Shown in pieces: positions 47,559 through 58,640 of a stretch of 64,000 bases of DNA (positions are counted from its first letter, which is position 1; each line of letters starts with the position of its first letter). Location of the stretch: positions 3,328,001-3,392,000 of the forward strand of contig NZ_CP149803.1 in NCBI RefSeq assembly GCF_037943105.1, in the 5' to 3' direction. The notes below the pieces were generated by a model, which made no database searches, was not told where the DNA came from, and saw nothing but the letters and a program-made list of their open reading frames with translations. The position numbers and the translations under genes were made by a program. The DNA comes from Pseudomonas sp. TMP9 (GTDB lineage: Bacteria; Pseudomonadota; Gammaproteobacteria; Pseudomonadales; Pseudomonadaceae).

Positions 47559-48278
47559 TCAACTGATGCGCTGGAACTTCAAGTCCCACACACCGTGGCC
47601 CAACTTCTCGCCGCGGCGCTCGAATTTAGTGGTCGGGCGCTCTGTCGGGCGTGGCACATAGTGGCCGTCTTCAGCCACGTTCTGGTAACCGGGCGCTGCG
47701 CCCAGCACCTCCAGCATGTACTCCGCATAAGGCTGCCAGTCAGTGGCCATGTGCAGCACACCGCCGACCTTAAGCTTGTGTCGGACCAACTCAGCAAATG
47801 AAGCCTGAACGATCCGTCGCTTGTTATGCCGCGCTTTGTGCCACGGGTCCGGGAAGAATAGTAAGACGCGATCCAGGCTGGCGTCAGCCACGCAGTGACG
47901 CAGCACCTCCAGCGCATCGCAGGTGTAGACGCGCATGTTGCTGAGGTTTTGCGTCATCAAGCCGTTGAGCAGTGCGCCAACGCCTGGGCGGTGCACCTCA
48001 ACCCCAATAAAGTCTTGCTCCGGCGCTGCAGCGGCCATTTCCAACGTCGAATGACCCATGCCAAAGCCAATCTCGAAGGTGCGCGGCGCCGTGCGGCCAA
48101 ACAGCGCATCAAAATCCTGCGGACCATCCGCTAATGCGAGGCCAAATCTGGGCAAGCCTTGATCAAGACCGCGCTGCTGACCTTCAGTCATGCGCCCAGC
48201 CCGCATCACAAAACTTTTGATCGGACGATGCTTGGAGGTGTCTTCAGCCGGCTCAGGCTGTTGCTGCAATTCAGTCAT
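47559..48278 (-). CDS. trmB: tRNA (guanine-N7)-methyltransferase
   Basis: A 239-residue class I methyltransferase that makes m7G46 in tRNA. Marks are [15 protein letters not shown] (SAM loop), [16 protein letters not shown], and the strongly conserved [19 protein letters not shown]. The C-terminal [15 protein letters not shown] and [17 protein letters not shown] are typical. It follows thiG on the same strand after about 174 bases, in which I see no further gene or clear signal. Confidence 0.97.
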   Translation of the reverse strand: MTELQQQPEPAEDTSKHRPIKSFVMRAGRMTEGQQRGLDQGLPRFGLALADGPQDFDALFGRTAPRTFEIGFGMGHSTLEMAAAAPEQDFIGVEVHRPGVGALLNGLMTQNLSNMRVYTCDALEVLRHCVADASLDRVLLFFPDPWHKARHNKRRIVQASFAELVRHKLKVGGVLHMATDWQPYAEYMLEVLGAAPGYQNVAEDGHYVPRPTERPTTKFERRGEKLGHGVWDLKFQRIS

Positions 48279-48452
48279 GCTGTGCTCGTTATCAGGCGCG
48301 GCCCGAACATAATCGCGTGTGGCGAGAGGTCCGAGCGGAGGCAGTATTAGCAGTTTTACCCGTGGAAAAGCCGACGAGTTGACGAGGAAAAACGCGGCAA
48401 TAACCTATTACGTATTGCGGCTGGTGTACTGCGTCAAACTCGACAGGCGTCT

Positions 48453-49244
48453 TTAGATCATTCCGTCCAGCGGCGAAGAGGCACTGGCATACAGCCTCTT
48501 CGGCATACGTCCGGCCAGGTAAGCCATGCGCCCGGCGATGATCGCGTGTTTCATGGCCTTACCCATTAGAATCGGATTTTGCGCATGGGCAATCGCGCTG
48601 TTCATCAGCACGGCCTCGCAGCCCAACTCCATGGCGATGGTGGCGTCAGACGCAGTGCCCACACCCGCATCAACCAGCACCGGCACGGTGGCTTCTTCCA
48701 GGATGATGCGCAGGTTGTAAGGGTTGCAAATACCCAGGCCGGTGCCGATCAAGCCAGCTAATGGCATGACCGCGATGCAACCCATAGCGGCCAGTTCGCG
48801 GGCGATGATCGGGTCATCGCTGGTGTACACCATCACGTCGAAACCATCCTTGACCAGCACTTCGGCGGCCTTGAGGGTTTCGATCACGTTAGGGAACAGG
48901 GTCTTCTGATCGGCCAGCACTTCCAACTTAACCAACTTATGGCCGTCGAGCAGTTCACGGGCCAAACGACAGGTGCGTACGGCCTCAACAGCATCGTAGC
49001 AACCCGCTGTGTTCGGCAGGATGGTGTAACGCTCAGGGCTGATTACATCCAGCAAGTTAGGCTCGCCAGGATTTTGCCCAATATTAGTGCGCCGCACTGC
49101 CACGGTAACGATCTCGGCGCCTGATGCCTCAATGGCCAAACGGGTTTCTTCGAGGTCTTTGTACTTGCCGGTACCGACCAATAAACGTGATTGGTAGGTG
49201 CGGCCGGCCAGGGTAAAGGGCTTATCGTTGACAACGTGACTCAT
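48453..49244 (-). CDS. thiG: Thiazole synthase
   Basis: A 263-residue TIM-barrel enzyme that builds the thiamine thiazole from deoxyxylulose phosphate, dehydroglycine and ThiS thiocarboxylate. Marks are [47 protein letters not shown], the catalytic-Lys strand VKLEVLAD, and the phosphate-binding [20 protein letters not shown]. The start at 49244 has AAGGA upstream. It lies 55 bases after thiS. No TPP riboswitch is visible. Confidence 0.97.
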   Translation of the reverse strand: MSHVVNDKPFTLAGRTYQSRLLVGTGKYKDLEETRLAIEASGAEIVTVAVRRTNIGQNPGEPNLLDVISPERYTILPNTAGCYDAVEAVRTCRLARELLDGHKLVKLEVLADQKTLFPNVIETLKAAEVLVKDGFDVMVYTSDDPIIARELAAMGCIAVMPLAGLIGTGLGICNPYNLRIILEEATVPVLVDAGVGTASDATIAMELGCEAVLMNSAIAHAQNPILMGKAMKHAIIAGRMAYLAGRMPKRLYASASSPLDGMI

Positions 49245-49299
49245 GGTTAATCCTTGTGAAGTGCTCGGCAATCATCAATGGCAACGCTGCTAGCGGGTC

Positions 49300-49500
49300 T
49301 TAACCGCCACCAATGGCATGCACCACCTCAACCTGGTCACCTTCGCGCAACGCGGTGGTGGCGTGTTGGCTGCGCGGCACAATGTCTAAGTTGAGCTCGA
49401 CTGCCACGCGACGACCGGCCAGATCCAGACGGCTAATCAAGCCGGCAACGGTTTCATCTTGGGGTAATTCAACTGTTTCACCGTTTAACTGGATGTGCAT
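49300..49500 (-). CDS. thiS: Sulfur carrier protein ThiS
   Basis: A 66-residue ubiquitin-fold protein with the obligatory C-terminal Gly-Gly (HAIGGG) that is thiocarboxylated to carry sulfur to ThiG. Typical segments are MHIQLNGETVELP, LLISRLDL-like helix and VAVELNLDIVPRSQ. It is the first gene of thiS-thiG. Confidence 0.95.
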   Translation of the reverse strand: MHIQLNGETVELPQDETVAGLISRLDLAGRRVAVELNLDIVPRSQHATTALREGDQVEVVHAIGGG

Positions 49501-49617
49501 GACGGCTCGGTCAAAACGTGCAAAAGGGCTGGCATTCTAGCCTGATCATGGGCGCTGACCAAGACTAACGGCTGGCGCGCACCCCGCGTTCTGACCTGCG
49601 GGCCAAGCGGTGTTGCA

Positions 49618-49989
49618 CTAAGCCAGCCGCCACGCCGCTAGGCCCAGACACAACCAACCCGCCAGAAACGCCACGCCACCGAAGGGCGTGATAATGCCTA
49701 GCGCCGAGATGCCGCTCAAGGTCAGCGCATACAGGCTGCCAGAGAACAGCAGCACGCCAACGGCAAATAACGCGCCAGCAACATTGACCACACGTGAGGG
49801 GCGCAGCAAGGCCAGTAACCCGACGCCAAACAGCGCCAATGCATGCACCAGTTGATAGTGCGCGCCGGTTTGAAATACCGCGAGATAGGCCGGCGTCAGC
49901 TGATCCTTCAACCCATGCGCCGCAAAAGCGCCCAAGGCGACCCCGGTAAAACCGGCACAAGCAGACAGTAATAACCACAGACGTGCCAT
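49618..49989 (-). CDS. DUF423 family membrane protein
   Basis: A 123-residue protein with four hydrophobic helices, matching DUF423 (YgdD-like). It shows the opening LLLSACAGFTGVALGAFAAHGLK, the conserved FQTGAHYQLVHALALFGVG, FSGSLYALTLSG and ITPFGGVAFLAGW. It is an inner-membrane protein of unknown function. The start at 49989 has GGAG eight bases upstream. It is divergent from mtgA. Confidence 0.93.
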   Translation of the reverse strand: MARLWLLLSACAGFTGVALGAFAAHGLKDQLTPAYLAVFQTGAHYQLVHALALFGVGLLALLRPSRVVNVAGALFAVGVLLFSGSLYALTLSGISALGIITPFGGVAFLAGWLCLGLAAWRLA

Positions 49990-50056
49990 GCATCACTCCA
50001 GCGATTTAAACGAGGCTGGCTATAATGGCCGGCAAATTCACCCTGGCCAAGCTCGT

Positions 50057-50797
50057 ATGGTTCGCTCGCTCTTCCGTCGCCTGTTAAAACTTATGCTCTG
50101 GCTGGCTATCGGCTCGGTATTACTGGTGCTGCTGCTGCGCTGGGTGCCGCCACCCGGTACGGCGCTGATGATGGAGCGCAAGGTTGAGTCGTGGCTGAAC
50201 AACCAACCGATTGACCTGCAACGCACGTGGCGACCCTGGAGTGAACTGCCCGATGACCTGAAAATGGCCGTCATCGCGGGTGAAGATCAGAAATTTGCCG
50301 AGCACTGGGGCTTTGATGTAGCCGCCATTCAGGCCGCTTTGGCGCACAATCAGCAGGGTGGGACACTGCGCGGCGCCAGCACGCTCAGCCAGCAGGTGGC
50401 AAAGAACCTGTTTCTCTGGTCGGGGCGCAGCTGGCTGCGCAAGGGTTTCGAGGTGTGGTTCACCGGGCTGGTTGAAATGCTCTGGCCCAAACAGCGGATT
50501 CTTGAGGTGTACCTCAATAGTGTTGAGTGGGGTGATGGCGTGTTCGGAGCTGAGGCTGCGGCGCGGCATCACTTCAACATCGGCGCGCCCTACCTGTCAC
50601 GCCAGCAGGCCAGTTTGCTCGCCGCGGTACTGCCCAACCCGCGCGACTGGAGCGCCAGCCGCCCAAGCGCACACATCAGCCGCCGCGCCAGCTGGATTCG
50701 CCAGCAGATGTGGCAACTGGGCGGCAGCCATTACCTCAATCGCTTGCAGCCAAACCGTCCCGACTGGTTGCGTGAGTGGCTCCCCAGCGGCGTCTAA
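50057..50797 (+). CDS. mtgA: Monofunctional peptidoglycan glycosyltransferase
   Basis: A 246-residue GT51 enzyme that polymerises lipid II glycan strands in the periplasm while anchored to the inner membrane. The anchor is residues 10-28 (LKLMLWLAIGSVLLVLLL). The catalytic motifs are AGEDQKFAEHWGFD, with the catalytic Glu, and GASTLSQQVAKNLFLW; later RKGFEVWFTGLVEMLWPKQRILEVYLN and AARHHFN follow. The start at 50057 gives the normal length. Confidence 0.96.
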   Translation: MVRSLFRRLLKLMLWLAIGSVLLVLLLRWVPPPGTALMMERKVESWLNNQPIDLQRTWRPWSELPDDLKMAVIAGEDQKFAEHWGFDVAAIQAALAHNQQGGTLRGASTLSQQVAKNLFLWSGRSWLRKGFEVWFTGLVEMLWPKQRILEVYLNSVEWGDGVFGAEAAARHHFNIGAPYLSRQQASLLAAVLPNPRDWSASRPSAHISRRASWIRQQMWQLGGSHYLNRLQPNRPDWLREWLPSGV

Positions 50798-50798
50798 A

Positions 50799-51410
50799 CT
50801 AGCGCTGTTTAAGTAGATGCCGCGGTACGGCGTAGAGAAAATACAGCTCGTCATCCTGCAAGTGGGCGGTCATACCCAACTCGGGATACACCCAGGCTTG
50901 ACCCTCGGCCAGCTCCAGCGTCAGGCGCGGCTGGCCGATGCTGGCGGCTAGCCGCGCCGCATCCAGCGGTGCCGGCGGCAACAGGGTCAGCGCAATAATC
51001 GGCCGATTGGCCAGCGGCAACAGCATTTGCCGGCCGAGAGGTTGCGCTTTATCTGTGGGCTTGAGCCCGGCGGCGGCCAGTAAACTGTCACGTTCGGCTT
51101 GCTCGAGGCCAACTTCAGCCTCCAAAGACCAATTGCCTTGCGCATCCTCAAACTCCCCGCGATACAGCAGGCGCGCGCCATCCAGATTTGGCTGCAGCCA
51201 CAAATCACCTTCTAGCGCGTCACGCAGGTGCACCAAGCTAAGCCGATCATCGGCCAGAGGGGTGAGCACATCGGTTTGCCATTGCGCCAGCCAGGGCAAG
51301 GGTTGCGCCGCTGGCTGCGGGCTCATCAGCCACGCCCCCCAGGCAAAAAACACGGCGGCGACCAGCGCGAAAATCAGCCATTGCTGAGGGCGTATGGACG
51401 GCAATTTCAT
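50799..51410 (-). CDS. Hypothetical membrane-anchored protein
   Basis: A 203-residue protein with one N-terminal hydrophobic segment (residues 11-29, WLIFALVAAVFFAWGAWLM), probably an uncleaved anchor or signal. The rest is polar and periplasmic, rich in Leu, Ala and Pro, and contains LHLRDAL-like and LLLPLANRPIIALTLLPPAPLDAARLA stretches without a known motif. It is convergent with mtgA, the two stops being two bases apart, and downstream of rpoH. A counterpart occurs at this place in other pseudomonads. Function unknown. Confidence 0.75.
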   Translation of the reverse strand: MKLPSIRPQQWLIFALVAAVFFAWGAWLMSPQPAAQPLPWLAQWQTDVLTPLADDRLSLVHLRDALEGDLWLQPNLDGARLLYRGEFEDAQGNWSLEAEVGLEQAERDSLLAAAGLKPTDKAQPLGRQMLLPLANRPIIALTLLPPAPLDAARLAASIGQPRLTLELAEGQAWVYPELGMTAHLQDDELYFLYAVPRHLLKQR

Positions 51411-51429
51411 TAGGGCGTTCCTTGGGCAG

Positions 51430-51454
51430 AAAAAAGCCGCACTAGGTGCGGCTT
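51430..51454 (-). terminator. Terminator of rpoH
   Basis: Stem AAGCCGCAC (51434-51442) with GTGCGGCTT (51446-51454) and a TAG loop. On the minus strand it is followed by a run of T residues (A run at 51430-51435), 17 bases after the rpoH stop. Confidence 0.88.
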
Positions 51455-51470
51455 CTGACGGTCGTGCAAT

Positions 51471-52325
51471 TTAGGCGGCGATCGAGCCCTTGAGCTTATT
51501 CATCGCATTCTTTTCCAGCTGACGAATGCGCTCGGCTGACACGTTGTATTTGGCCGCCAAGTCATGCAGCGTGGCTTTTTCCTCGGCCAACCAGCGCTGG
51601 TAAAGAATATCGCGGCTGCGTTCATCAAGCCCTTCGAGCGCCACGTGCAAGTTGGCGGTAGAGCTGTCGGTCCAATCAGAGTCTTCCAACTGGCGCGCCG
51701 GGTCGTAGCGATGGTCTTCTAAGTAATGCGCCGGCGACTGGAAGGCACTTTCATCGTCAGCCTCAGCGGCTGGATCGAAGGCCATATCGTGGCCAGTCAA
51801 GCGGCTTTCCATCTCGCGCACTTCACGCGGCTCAACGCCGAGGCTGGCGGCCACGGCATGCACTTCTTCGTTGTTCAGCCAAGCCAGACGCTTCTTCTGG
51901 CTGCGCAGATTGAAGAACAATTTACGCTGCGCCTTTGTTGTGGCGACTTTGACGATGCGCCAGTTACGCAGAATGAACTCGTGGATCTCAGCACGAATCC
52001 AGTGCACCGCGAATGACACCAAGCGCACACCCATTTCTGGGTTGAAGCGCTTAACGGCCTTCATCAGGCCAACGTTACCTTCCTGGATCAGGTCGGCTTG
52101 GGCCAAACCGTAACCGGAATAACTGCGGGCGATGTGCACCACAAAGCGCAGGTGAGCCAAGACCATCTGCCGAGCGGCTTCGAGGTCTTGCTTGTAGAAG
52201 AGACTTTCCGCTAGCTCGCGCTCCTGCTCAGGGGTCAACAGCGGAATGCCATTTACCGCATGCACGTAAGCCTCAAGGTTGGCACCCGGGACCAGCGCAT
52301 GAACAGGTTGCAAAGAAGTGGACAT
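51471..52325 (-). CDS. rpoH: RNA polymerase heat-shock sigma factor RpoH (sigma-32)
   Basis: A 284-residue group 3 sigma factor. Region 2 shows [32 protein letters not shown] and the -10 reading [21 protein letters not shown]. The RpoH box follows at about residues 130-140 ([13 protein letters not shown]). Region 4 carries the helix-turn-helix in [27 protein letters not shown]. It directs heat-shock genes such as groESL and dnaK. A strong GGAGGA lies before the start. ftsX-ftsE-ftsY are immediately upstream on the same strand, the usual arrangement. Confidence 0.98.
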   Translation of the reverse strand: MSTSLQPVHALVPGANLEAYVHAVNGIPLLTPEQERELAESLFYKQDLEAARQMVLAHLRFVVHIARSYSGYGLAQADLIQEGNVGLMKAVKRFNPEMGVRLVSFAVHWIRAEIHEFILRNWRIVKVATTKAQRKLFFNLRSQKKRLAWLNNEEVHAVAASLGVEPREVREMESRLTGHDMAFDPAAEADDESAFQSPAHYLEDHRYDPARQLEDSDWTDSSTANLHVALEGLDERSRDILYQRWLAEEKATLHDLAAKYNVSAERIRQLEKNAMNKLKGSIAA

Positions 52326-52379
52326 TTGGATCCTCCGACTTATGAAATCGTGAGCAGTTTAGCACTGACAGATGAGACG

Positions 52380-52395
52380 TTGTGCGCGCGCACAA
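52380..52395. repeat. Perfect 16-bp palindrome in the rpoH leader
   Basis: TTGTGCGCGCGCACAA is fully self-complementary and lies 55-70 bases before the rpoH start in the 112-base gap after ftsX. As RNA it would make an 8-bp GC-rich hairpin with almost no loop; as DNA it could be a dimer-binding site or, through the alternating CG tract, adopt Z-form. No known operator matches. Confidence 0.6.
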
Positions 52396-52437
52396 GTTCC
52401 TTTACACATAGTCAATATCAGGCAAAACAATAACTTA

Positions 52438-53454
52438 CTACCTAGGTGACAATTCATTCAAGTGCCGCGCAACCGCCAGCCAGGCGCCAATATAGCCCAA
52501 CAGTACCGCGCCGAGCAGCAGGGACAGACCATCGGCCATCGGCACACCACCCAAGGCGAAATCGCTGCCGTATAAATCCGCCAAGCGCACCACCGCATCG
52601 TTCAGCCAGCCAAGGCCATAAGCCAACAACAGCCAAGCTAGCAGGCCGGCGCCCAAGCCGTAGAGCGTACCCATATAAAGAAAGGGCCGGCGCACATAGC
52701 TGTCGGTACCACCGACCAACTTGATCACCTCAATCTCAGTGCGGCGGTTCTCGATATGCAGACGGATGGTGTTACCAATTACCAGCAGCAACGCCATGAT
52801 CAGCAACAGGGTTAGACCGAATACAAACCGCTCACCCAGCTTGAGCATGGCGCTGAGACGCTCGACCCAAAGCAGGTCCAATTGCGCCTGCTGTACCCGT
52901 GGCAACTCGGCCAAGCGCAGACGTAAGGCTTCGAGGGCAACTTTATCGACCTCTTGCGGGGTCACCACAATCACCCCAGGCAGCGGATTATCCGGCAGTT
53001 CTTTTAGCGCTTCACCGAGGCCTGACTGCTGCTGGAACTCCGCCAGCGCCTGCTCGCGGCTGATCCACTCAGCTTCAGCCACATCGTCCATGGCACCGAT
53101 TTGCTCACGCAGCGCCTGGCCCTGAGCCTCGCTGGCGTCGATCTGTAAAAAGAGGGAAATCTGCGCCGCACGCTGCCAAGACACACCTAAGCGCTCAACG
53201 TTATCCAGCAGCAGCGCCAGCCCCATGGGCAAACTCAGGGCCACGGCCATCACCAGGCAGGTGAAAAAGCTGCCAATGGGCTGCTTGGCCAACCGGCGTA
53301 GGCTGTCGACCAAACTGGCGCGGTGGCTTTCTAGCCAGGCATGCAGTTGGTGAGAAAAGCGTGGGTCATCATCCGGCGTCGGCGACTCCGACTTCTTCGG
53401 CGCAGCACCCACGCGCTGGGCAGGTTGCGGCGGCGGCATGCGAGTAGCGCTCAT
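52438..53454 (-). CDS. ftsX: Cell division protein FtsX
   Basis: A 338-residue permease-like protein that with FtsE couples the divisome to periplasmic cell-wall hydrolases. It has a long polar N-terminus (about 70 residues), TM1 near residues 68-88 (CLVMAVALSLPMGLALLL), a periplasmic loop, and three C-terminal helices (LLLIMALLLVIGNTI, YGLGAGLLAWLLLAYGL and LLLGAVLLGYIGAWLAV). The RTEIEVIKLVGGTDSYVRRPFLYMG segment is diagnostic. Its ATG overlaps the ftsE stop by four bases. Confidence 0.96.
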   Translation of the reverse strand: MSATRMPPPQPAQRVGAAPKKSESPTPDDDPRFSHQLHAWLESHRASLVDSLRRLAKQPIGSFFTCLVMAVALSLPMGLALLLDNVERLGVSWQRAAQISLFLQIDASEAQGQALREQIGAMDDVAEAEWISREQALAEFQQQSGLGEALKELPDNPLPGVIVVTPQEVDKVALEALRLRLAELPRVQQAQLDLLWVERLSAMLKLGERFVFGLTLLLIMALLLVIGNTIRLHIENRRTEIEVIKLVGGTDSYVRRPFLYMGTLYGLGAGLLAWLLLAYGLGWLNDAVVRLADLYGSDFALGGVPMADGLSLLLGAVLLGYIGAWLAVARHLNELSPR

Positions 53455-54122
53455 ACGAAGGCCTCCCCATCACCAATCAAACGGCCGCGCTGCAATGTCA
53501 GCATGCGGTGGCGCATGCGCGCGATCAGCGCTAAGTCGTGGCTGGCGATCAGTACGGTGGTGCCCAGACGGTTGATGTCTTCGAACACGCCCATGATCTC
53601 CGCCGCCAAACGTGGGTCGAGGTTGCCCGTAGGTTCGTCCGCCAGCAGCAGGGCCGGCCGGTGCACCACAGCGCGGGCAATACCGACACGCTGCTGCTGA
53701 CCGGTGGACAGGTCGCCGGGCGATTGATCGGCTTTATCGGCCAGCGATACGCGCTCCAGTGCGGTGCGCACGCGGCTGCCGATCTCATCTTTGGACAAGC
53801 CAAGAATCTGCAGTGGCAGCGCCACATTGTCGAACACGCTGCGATCAAACAACAGTTGATGGTTTTGGAACACCACACCAATCTGCCGACGCAAATAAGG
53901 TATTTGTGCGTTGGTGATGTGCGACAAGTCTTGGCCGGCCAGCAATAGCTTGCCGCTGCTCGGTCGCTCCATCGCCAGCAGCAGACGCAGCAGCGTGCTC
54001 TTGCCGGCGCCGGAATGGCCGGTGACAAAGAGGAACTCACCACGACGCACCTGGAAGCTCAGCTCGTGCAGCCCAACGTGGCCATTGGCGTAGCGCTTAC
54101 CGACCTGCTCGAATTTGATCAT
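53451..54122 (-). CDS. ftsE: Cell division ATP-binding protein FtsE
   Basis: A 223-residue ABC ATPase. Walker A is GHSGAGKST (about residues 35-43), the Q-loop is VFQNHQLL, the signature is LSTGQQQRVGIARA and Walker B is LLADEPTGNLD, followed by the SHDLAL switch His. The start at 54122 follows the ftsY stop by one base. The three genes ftsY-ftsE-ftsX form one translationally coupled unit. Confidence 0.97.
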   Translation of the reverse strand: MIKFEQVGKRYANGHVGLHELSFQVRRGEFLFVTGHSGAGKSTLLRLLLAMERPSSGKLLLAGQDLSHITNAQIPYLRRQIGVVFQNHQLLFDRSVFDNVALPLQILGLSKDEIGSRVRTALERVSLADKADQSPGDLSTGQQQRVGIARAVVHRPALLLADEPTGNLDPRLAAEIMGVFEDINRLGTTVLIASHDLALIARMRHRMLTLQRGRLIGDGEAFV

Positions 54123-54123
54123 C

Positions 54124-55611
<1,488 letters not shown>

Positions 55612-55816
55612 GGAGGACGGCTATCTCAAAGGAGCGCCGCGCCTAGAAAAGCCTCTGAAAGCATTACTCACGCAGCATTAATAAGCTGAAGAGTGTACGC
55701 AGTAACAATCAGATGCTTTCGCAGGCGTGGTCGTCAGTAAAACGGATGCGTATCCTAGCACCTCCGCGCCCGCTGACGCTAAAACCAAGCGGGCCCGTCC
55801 GACAGGTCGAAAATTT

Positions 55817-57172
55817 ATGCCGATGATTGCCCAACGCACCGCCGCCCTGCTGTTCGGTGTGCTCTGTACACCGCTGCTGGCTTTTGCCGCTGCACCGCAG
55901 CCGACCCACCAATTCAGCCTGGACAATGGCCTCAAGGTCATCGTGCGCGAGGACCATCGCGCTCCCGTAGTGGTCAGCCAACTCTGGTACAAAGTCGGTT
56001 CCAGCTACGAGTCACCCGGCCAGACGGGCCTGTCCCACGCCCTCGAACACATGATGTTCAAAGGCAGCCGTAAGCTCGGTCCCGGTGAAGCGTCAGGCAT
56101 ATTGCGCGAGCTGGGCGCTGAGGAAAACGCCTTTACCAGCGACGACTACACCGCCTACTACCAAGTATTGGCGCGTGATCGCCTGGCTGTCGCGCTGGAA
56201 CTAGAAGCTGACCGCCTGGCCAGCCTCAAGCTGCCCGCTGATGAGTTCGCCAAGGAAATCGAGGTCATCAAAGAGGAGCGCCGGCTGCGCACCGATGACA
56301 AACCATCGAGCCTGGCCTATGAGCGATTCAAGGCCATGGCCTACCCCGCCAGCGGCTACCGCACGCCCACCATTGGCTGGATGGCTGACCTTGAACGCAT
56401 GACGGTTGAGGAACTGCGGGCCTGGTACGAAACCTGGTACGCGCCGAACAACGCCACGTTGGTAGTGGTCGGTGATGTCAGCGTCGCCGAGGTGAAAACC
56501 CTCGTCGAGCGCTATTTCGGCCCAATCCCCAAGCGTTCTGTGCCCATTGCCAAGGCGCCGCTTGAGCTGGCTGCACCGGGTGAACGGCGCATCACCCTGC
56601 ACCTGAAAACTCAACTGCCGAGCCTGATGATGGGTTTCAACGTGCCCGGCCTGGCTACCGCCGCAGAGCCTCGGCAGGTCTATGCCCTGCGCTTGGCAGC
56701 CGCCCTGCTTGATGGCGGTTACAGCGCACGCCTGCCCACACGCTTAGAGCGTGGCGAAGAGCTGGTGTCTGGCGCCTCGGCTTGGTACGACGGTTTCTCC
56801 CGTGGTGACAGCCTGTTCATCCTTTCCGCCACACCCAACGTGCAGAAAGATAAAACCTTGGCGCAGGTCGAGGCCGGCTTGTGGCGTGAGTTGCAGGACT
56901 TACAGAACAACCCGCCCAGCGCCGATGAGCTGGCACGCGTGCGGGCGCAGGTAATTGCCGGCCTGGTGTATGAGCGCGACTCGATCACCAGCCAGGCCAC
57001 GGCCATCGGCCAACTGGAAACCGTCGGCCTGTCGTGGACGCTGATGGACCAGGAACTGGCCGAGCTGGAAGCTGTAACGCCAGCCGACATTCAGCTAGCC
57101 GCCAGCACCTTTTTTACCCGCGACCGCTTGAGCGTCGCCCATGTTCTGCCTGAGGAGAAGCACGATGAGTGA
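55817..57172 (+). CDS. M16 family zinc metalloprotease, catalytic subunit
   Basis: A 451-residue pitrilysin-type peptidase, probably exported (signal-like residues 1-24, LLFGVLCTPLLAFAAA). The inverted zinc motif is HALEH in GLSHALEHMMFKG, with the third ligand Glu in LELEADRLASLKL about 75 residues later. Such M16B proteins pair with an inactive homologue; here the next gene fills that role. Start codons at 55817 and 55823 are both possible, and neither has a strong ribosome site. It is divergent from ftsY. Confidence 0.92.
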   Translation: MPMIAQRTAALLFGVLCTPLLAFAAAPQPTHQFSLDNGLKVIVREDHRAPVVVSQLWYKVGSSYESPGQTGLSHALEHMMFKGSRKLGPGEASGILRELGAEENAFTSDDYTAYYQVLARDRLAVALELEADRLASLKLPADEFAKEIEVIKEERRLRTDDKPSSLAYERFKAMAYPASGYRTPTIGWMADLERMTVEELRAWYETWYAPNNATLVVVGDVSVAEVKTLVERYFGPIPKRSVPIAKAPLELAAPGERRITLHLKTQLPSLMMGFNVPGLATAAEPRQVYALRLAAALLDGGYSARLPTRLERGEELVSGASAWYDGFSRGDSLFILSATPNVQKDKTLAQVEAGLWRELQDLQNNPPSADELARVRAQVIAGLVYERDSITSQATAIGQLETVGLSWTLMDQELAELEAVTPADIQLAASTFFTRDRLSVAHVLPEEKHDE

Positions 57173-58640
57173 GCGCAATGGTCTGCGCTACGGCCTGCTT
57201 GGTCTGGCGTTACTGGTATTGCTGGCGCTACTGGCCATGGTTATCAACCGCCCGGATAGCCGCCAAACCGAGGTGCCTGTCGGCGACAGCATCGAATCCC
57301 TCGCCGCTCTTGGCGATCAACCGCCCAGCCGCCGCGACCTCAATATCCAAACGTGGCAAACCGCAGAAGGCGCCAAGGTGCTGTTCGTTGAGGCGCGCGA
57401 GCTGCCGATGTTTGATCTGCAACTGACCTTTGCTGCAGGCAGCAGCCATGACGACGGCAGCGCTGGCTTGGCCTTGCTGACCAACGCCATGCTCAACGAG
57501 GGTGTACCGGGCAAAGATGTTGGCGCGATTGCCACCGGCTTCGAAAACCTCGGTGCCAACTTCGGTAACGGTGCGTTTCGCGATATGGCCATCGCCAGCC
57601 TGCGCAGCCTCAGCGCCGCCGAGCAACGTGAGCCAGCCATGCAGTTATTCAATCAGGTCATCGGCCAGCCGACATTCCCTGATGACGCCCTCGCGCGAAT
57701 CAAGAATCAGCTCTTAGCCGGTTTCGAATTCCAGAAACAAAACCCCGGCAAGCTGGCTAGCCTGGCGTTGTTCGAGCGCCTCTACGGCACCCATCCTTAC
57801 GCCCACCCTAGCGACGGCAACGCCGAGTCAATCCCGATCATTAGTCGTGAGCAGTTGCAAGCCTTCCATGCCAAAGCCTACACAGCGAATAACGCGATCA
57901 TTGCCCTAGTCGGTGACCTCTCGCGCAGCGACGCCGAGGCCTTGGCCAGTGCAGTGTCCGCAGCCCTGCCGCAAGGCCCTGCATTACCGCGCATCGCCCA
58001 GCCGCAAGAGCCCAAAGCCGGTCTGCAGCATATCGAGTTCCCGTCAAACCAGACCCACCTGATGATTGCTCAACTCGGCATTGACCGGCGTGACCCTGAT
58101 TATGCGGCGCTCTACCTTGGTAACCAGGTGTTCGGCGGCGGTGGCTTCGGCACCCGGTTGATGACCGAGGTGCGTGAAAAGCGCGGCCTGACATACGGCG
58201 TCTACTCAGGCTTCAGCGCCATGCAAGCCCGCGGGCCGTTTATGATCAACCTGCAAACCCGTGCCGAACTCAGCGACGGCACCCTGCAACTGGTCAAAAG
58301 CATGCTCGCCGACTTTATCGCCAACGGCCCGACCGAGCAGGAGCTAAACAACGCTAAACGTGAGTTAGCGGGCAGCTTCCCGCTCTCTACTGCGAGCAAT
58401 GCCGCCATCGTCGGCCAGCTAGGCTCCATGGGCTTTTATGACTTGCCATTGAGCTACTTGGAAGATTTTATGCGTGACGTGCAGGCGCTCACGGTCGAAC
58501 AGGTCAAGACCGCTGTGGCCAAACGCCTCGACGTGAATGCGCTCGTCATCGTTACCGCGGGCCCAACAGTTACGCAAAAAGAGCTGCCGCCCCCCACCGA
58601 CAACCCCATCGAACAACCTTCAGCCGTACCGGAACACTAA
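57165..58640 (+). CDS. M16 family peptidase-like subunit lacking the zinc site
   Basis: A 491-residue homologue of the preceding gene. It has an N-terminal membrane anchor (residues 8-26, YGLLGLALLVLLALLAMVI). The place of HxxEH reads DGSAGLALLTNAMLNEG, so the zinc ligands are absent. The C-terminal substrate-binding Arg/Tyr motif survives in GTRLMTEVREKRGLTYGVYSG. By family rule it supplies substrate binding to the catalytic partner. It starts eight bases inside the previous gene with GAGGAG upstream. Confidence 0.92.
   Translation: MSERNGLRYGLLGLALLVLLALLAMVINRPDSRQTEVPVGDSIESLAALGDQPPSRRDLNIQTWQTAEGAKVLFVEARELPMFDLQLTFAAGSSHDDGSAGLALLTNAMLNEGVPGKDVGAIATGFENLGANFGNGAFRDMAIASLRSLSAAEQREPAMQLFNQVIGQPTFPDDALARIKNQLLAGFEFQKQNPGKLASLALFERLYGTHPYAHPSDGNAESIPIISREQLQAFHAKAYTANNAIIALVGDLSRSDAEALASAVSAALPQGPALPRIAQPQEPKAGLQHIEFPSNQTHLMIAQLGIDRRDPDYAALYLGNQVFGGGGFGTRLMTEVREKRGLTYGVYSGFSAMQARGPFMINLQTRAELSDGTLQLVKSMLADFIANGPTEQELNNAKRELAGSFPLSTASNAAIVGQLGSMGFYDLPLSYLEDFMRDVQALTVEQVKTAVAKRLDVNALVIVTAGPTVTQKELPPPTDNPIEQPSAVPEH

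Noticed and set aside
49501..49617. Possible TPP riboswitch near thiS
   Set aside because: The conserved CTGAGA and ACCTGA-type thi-box elements are not present.
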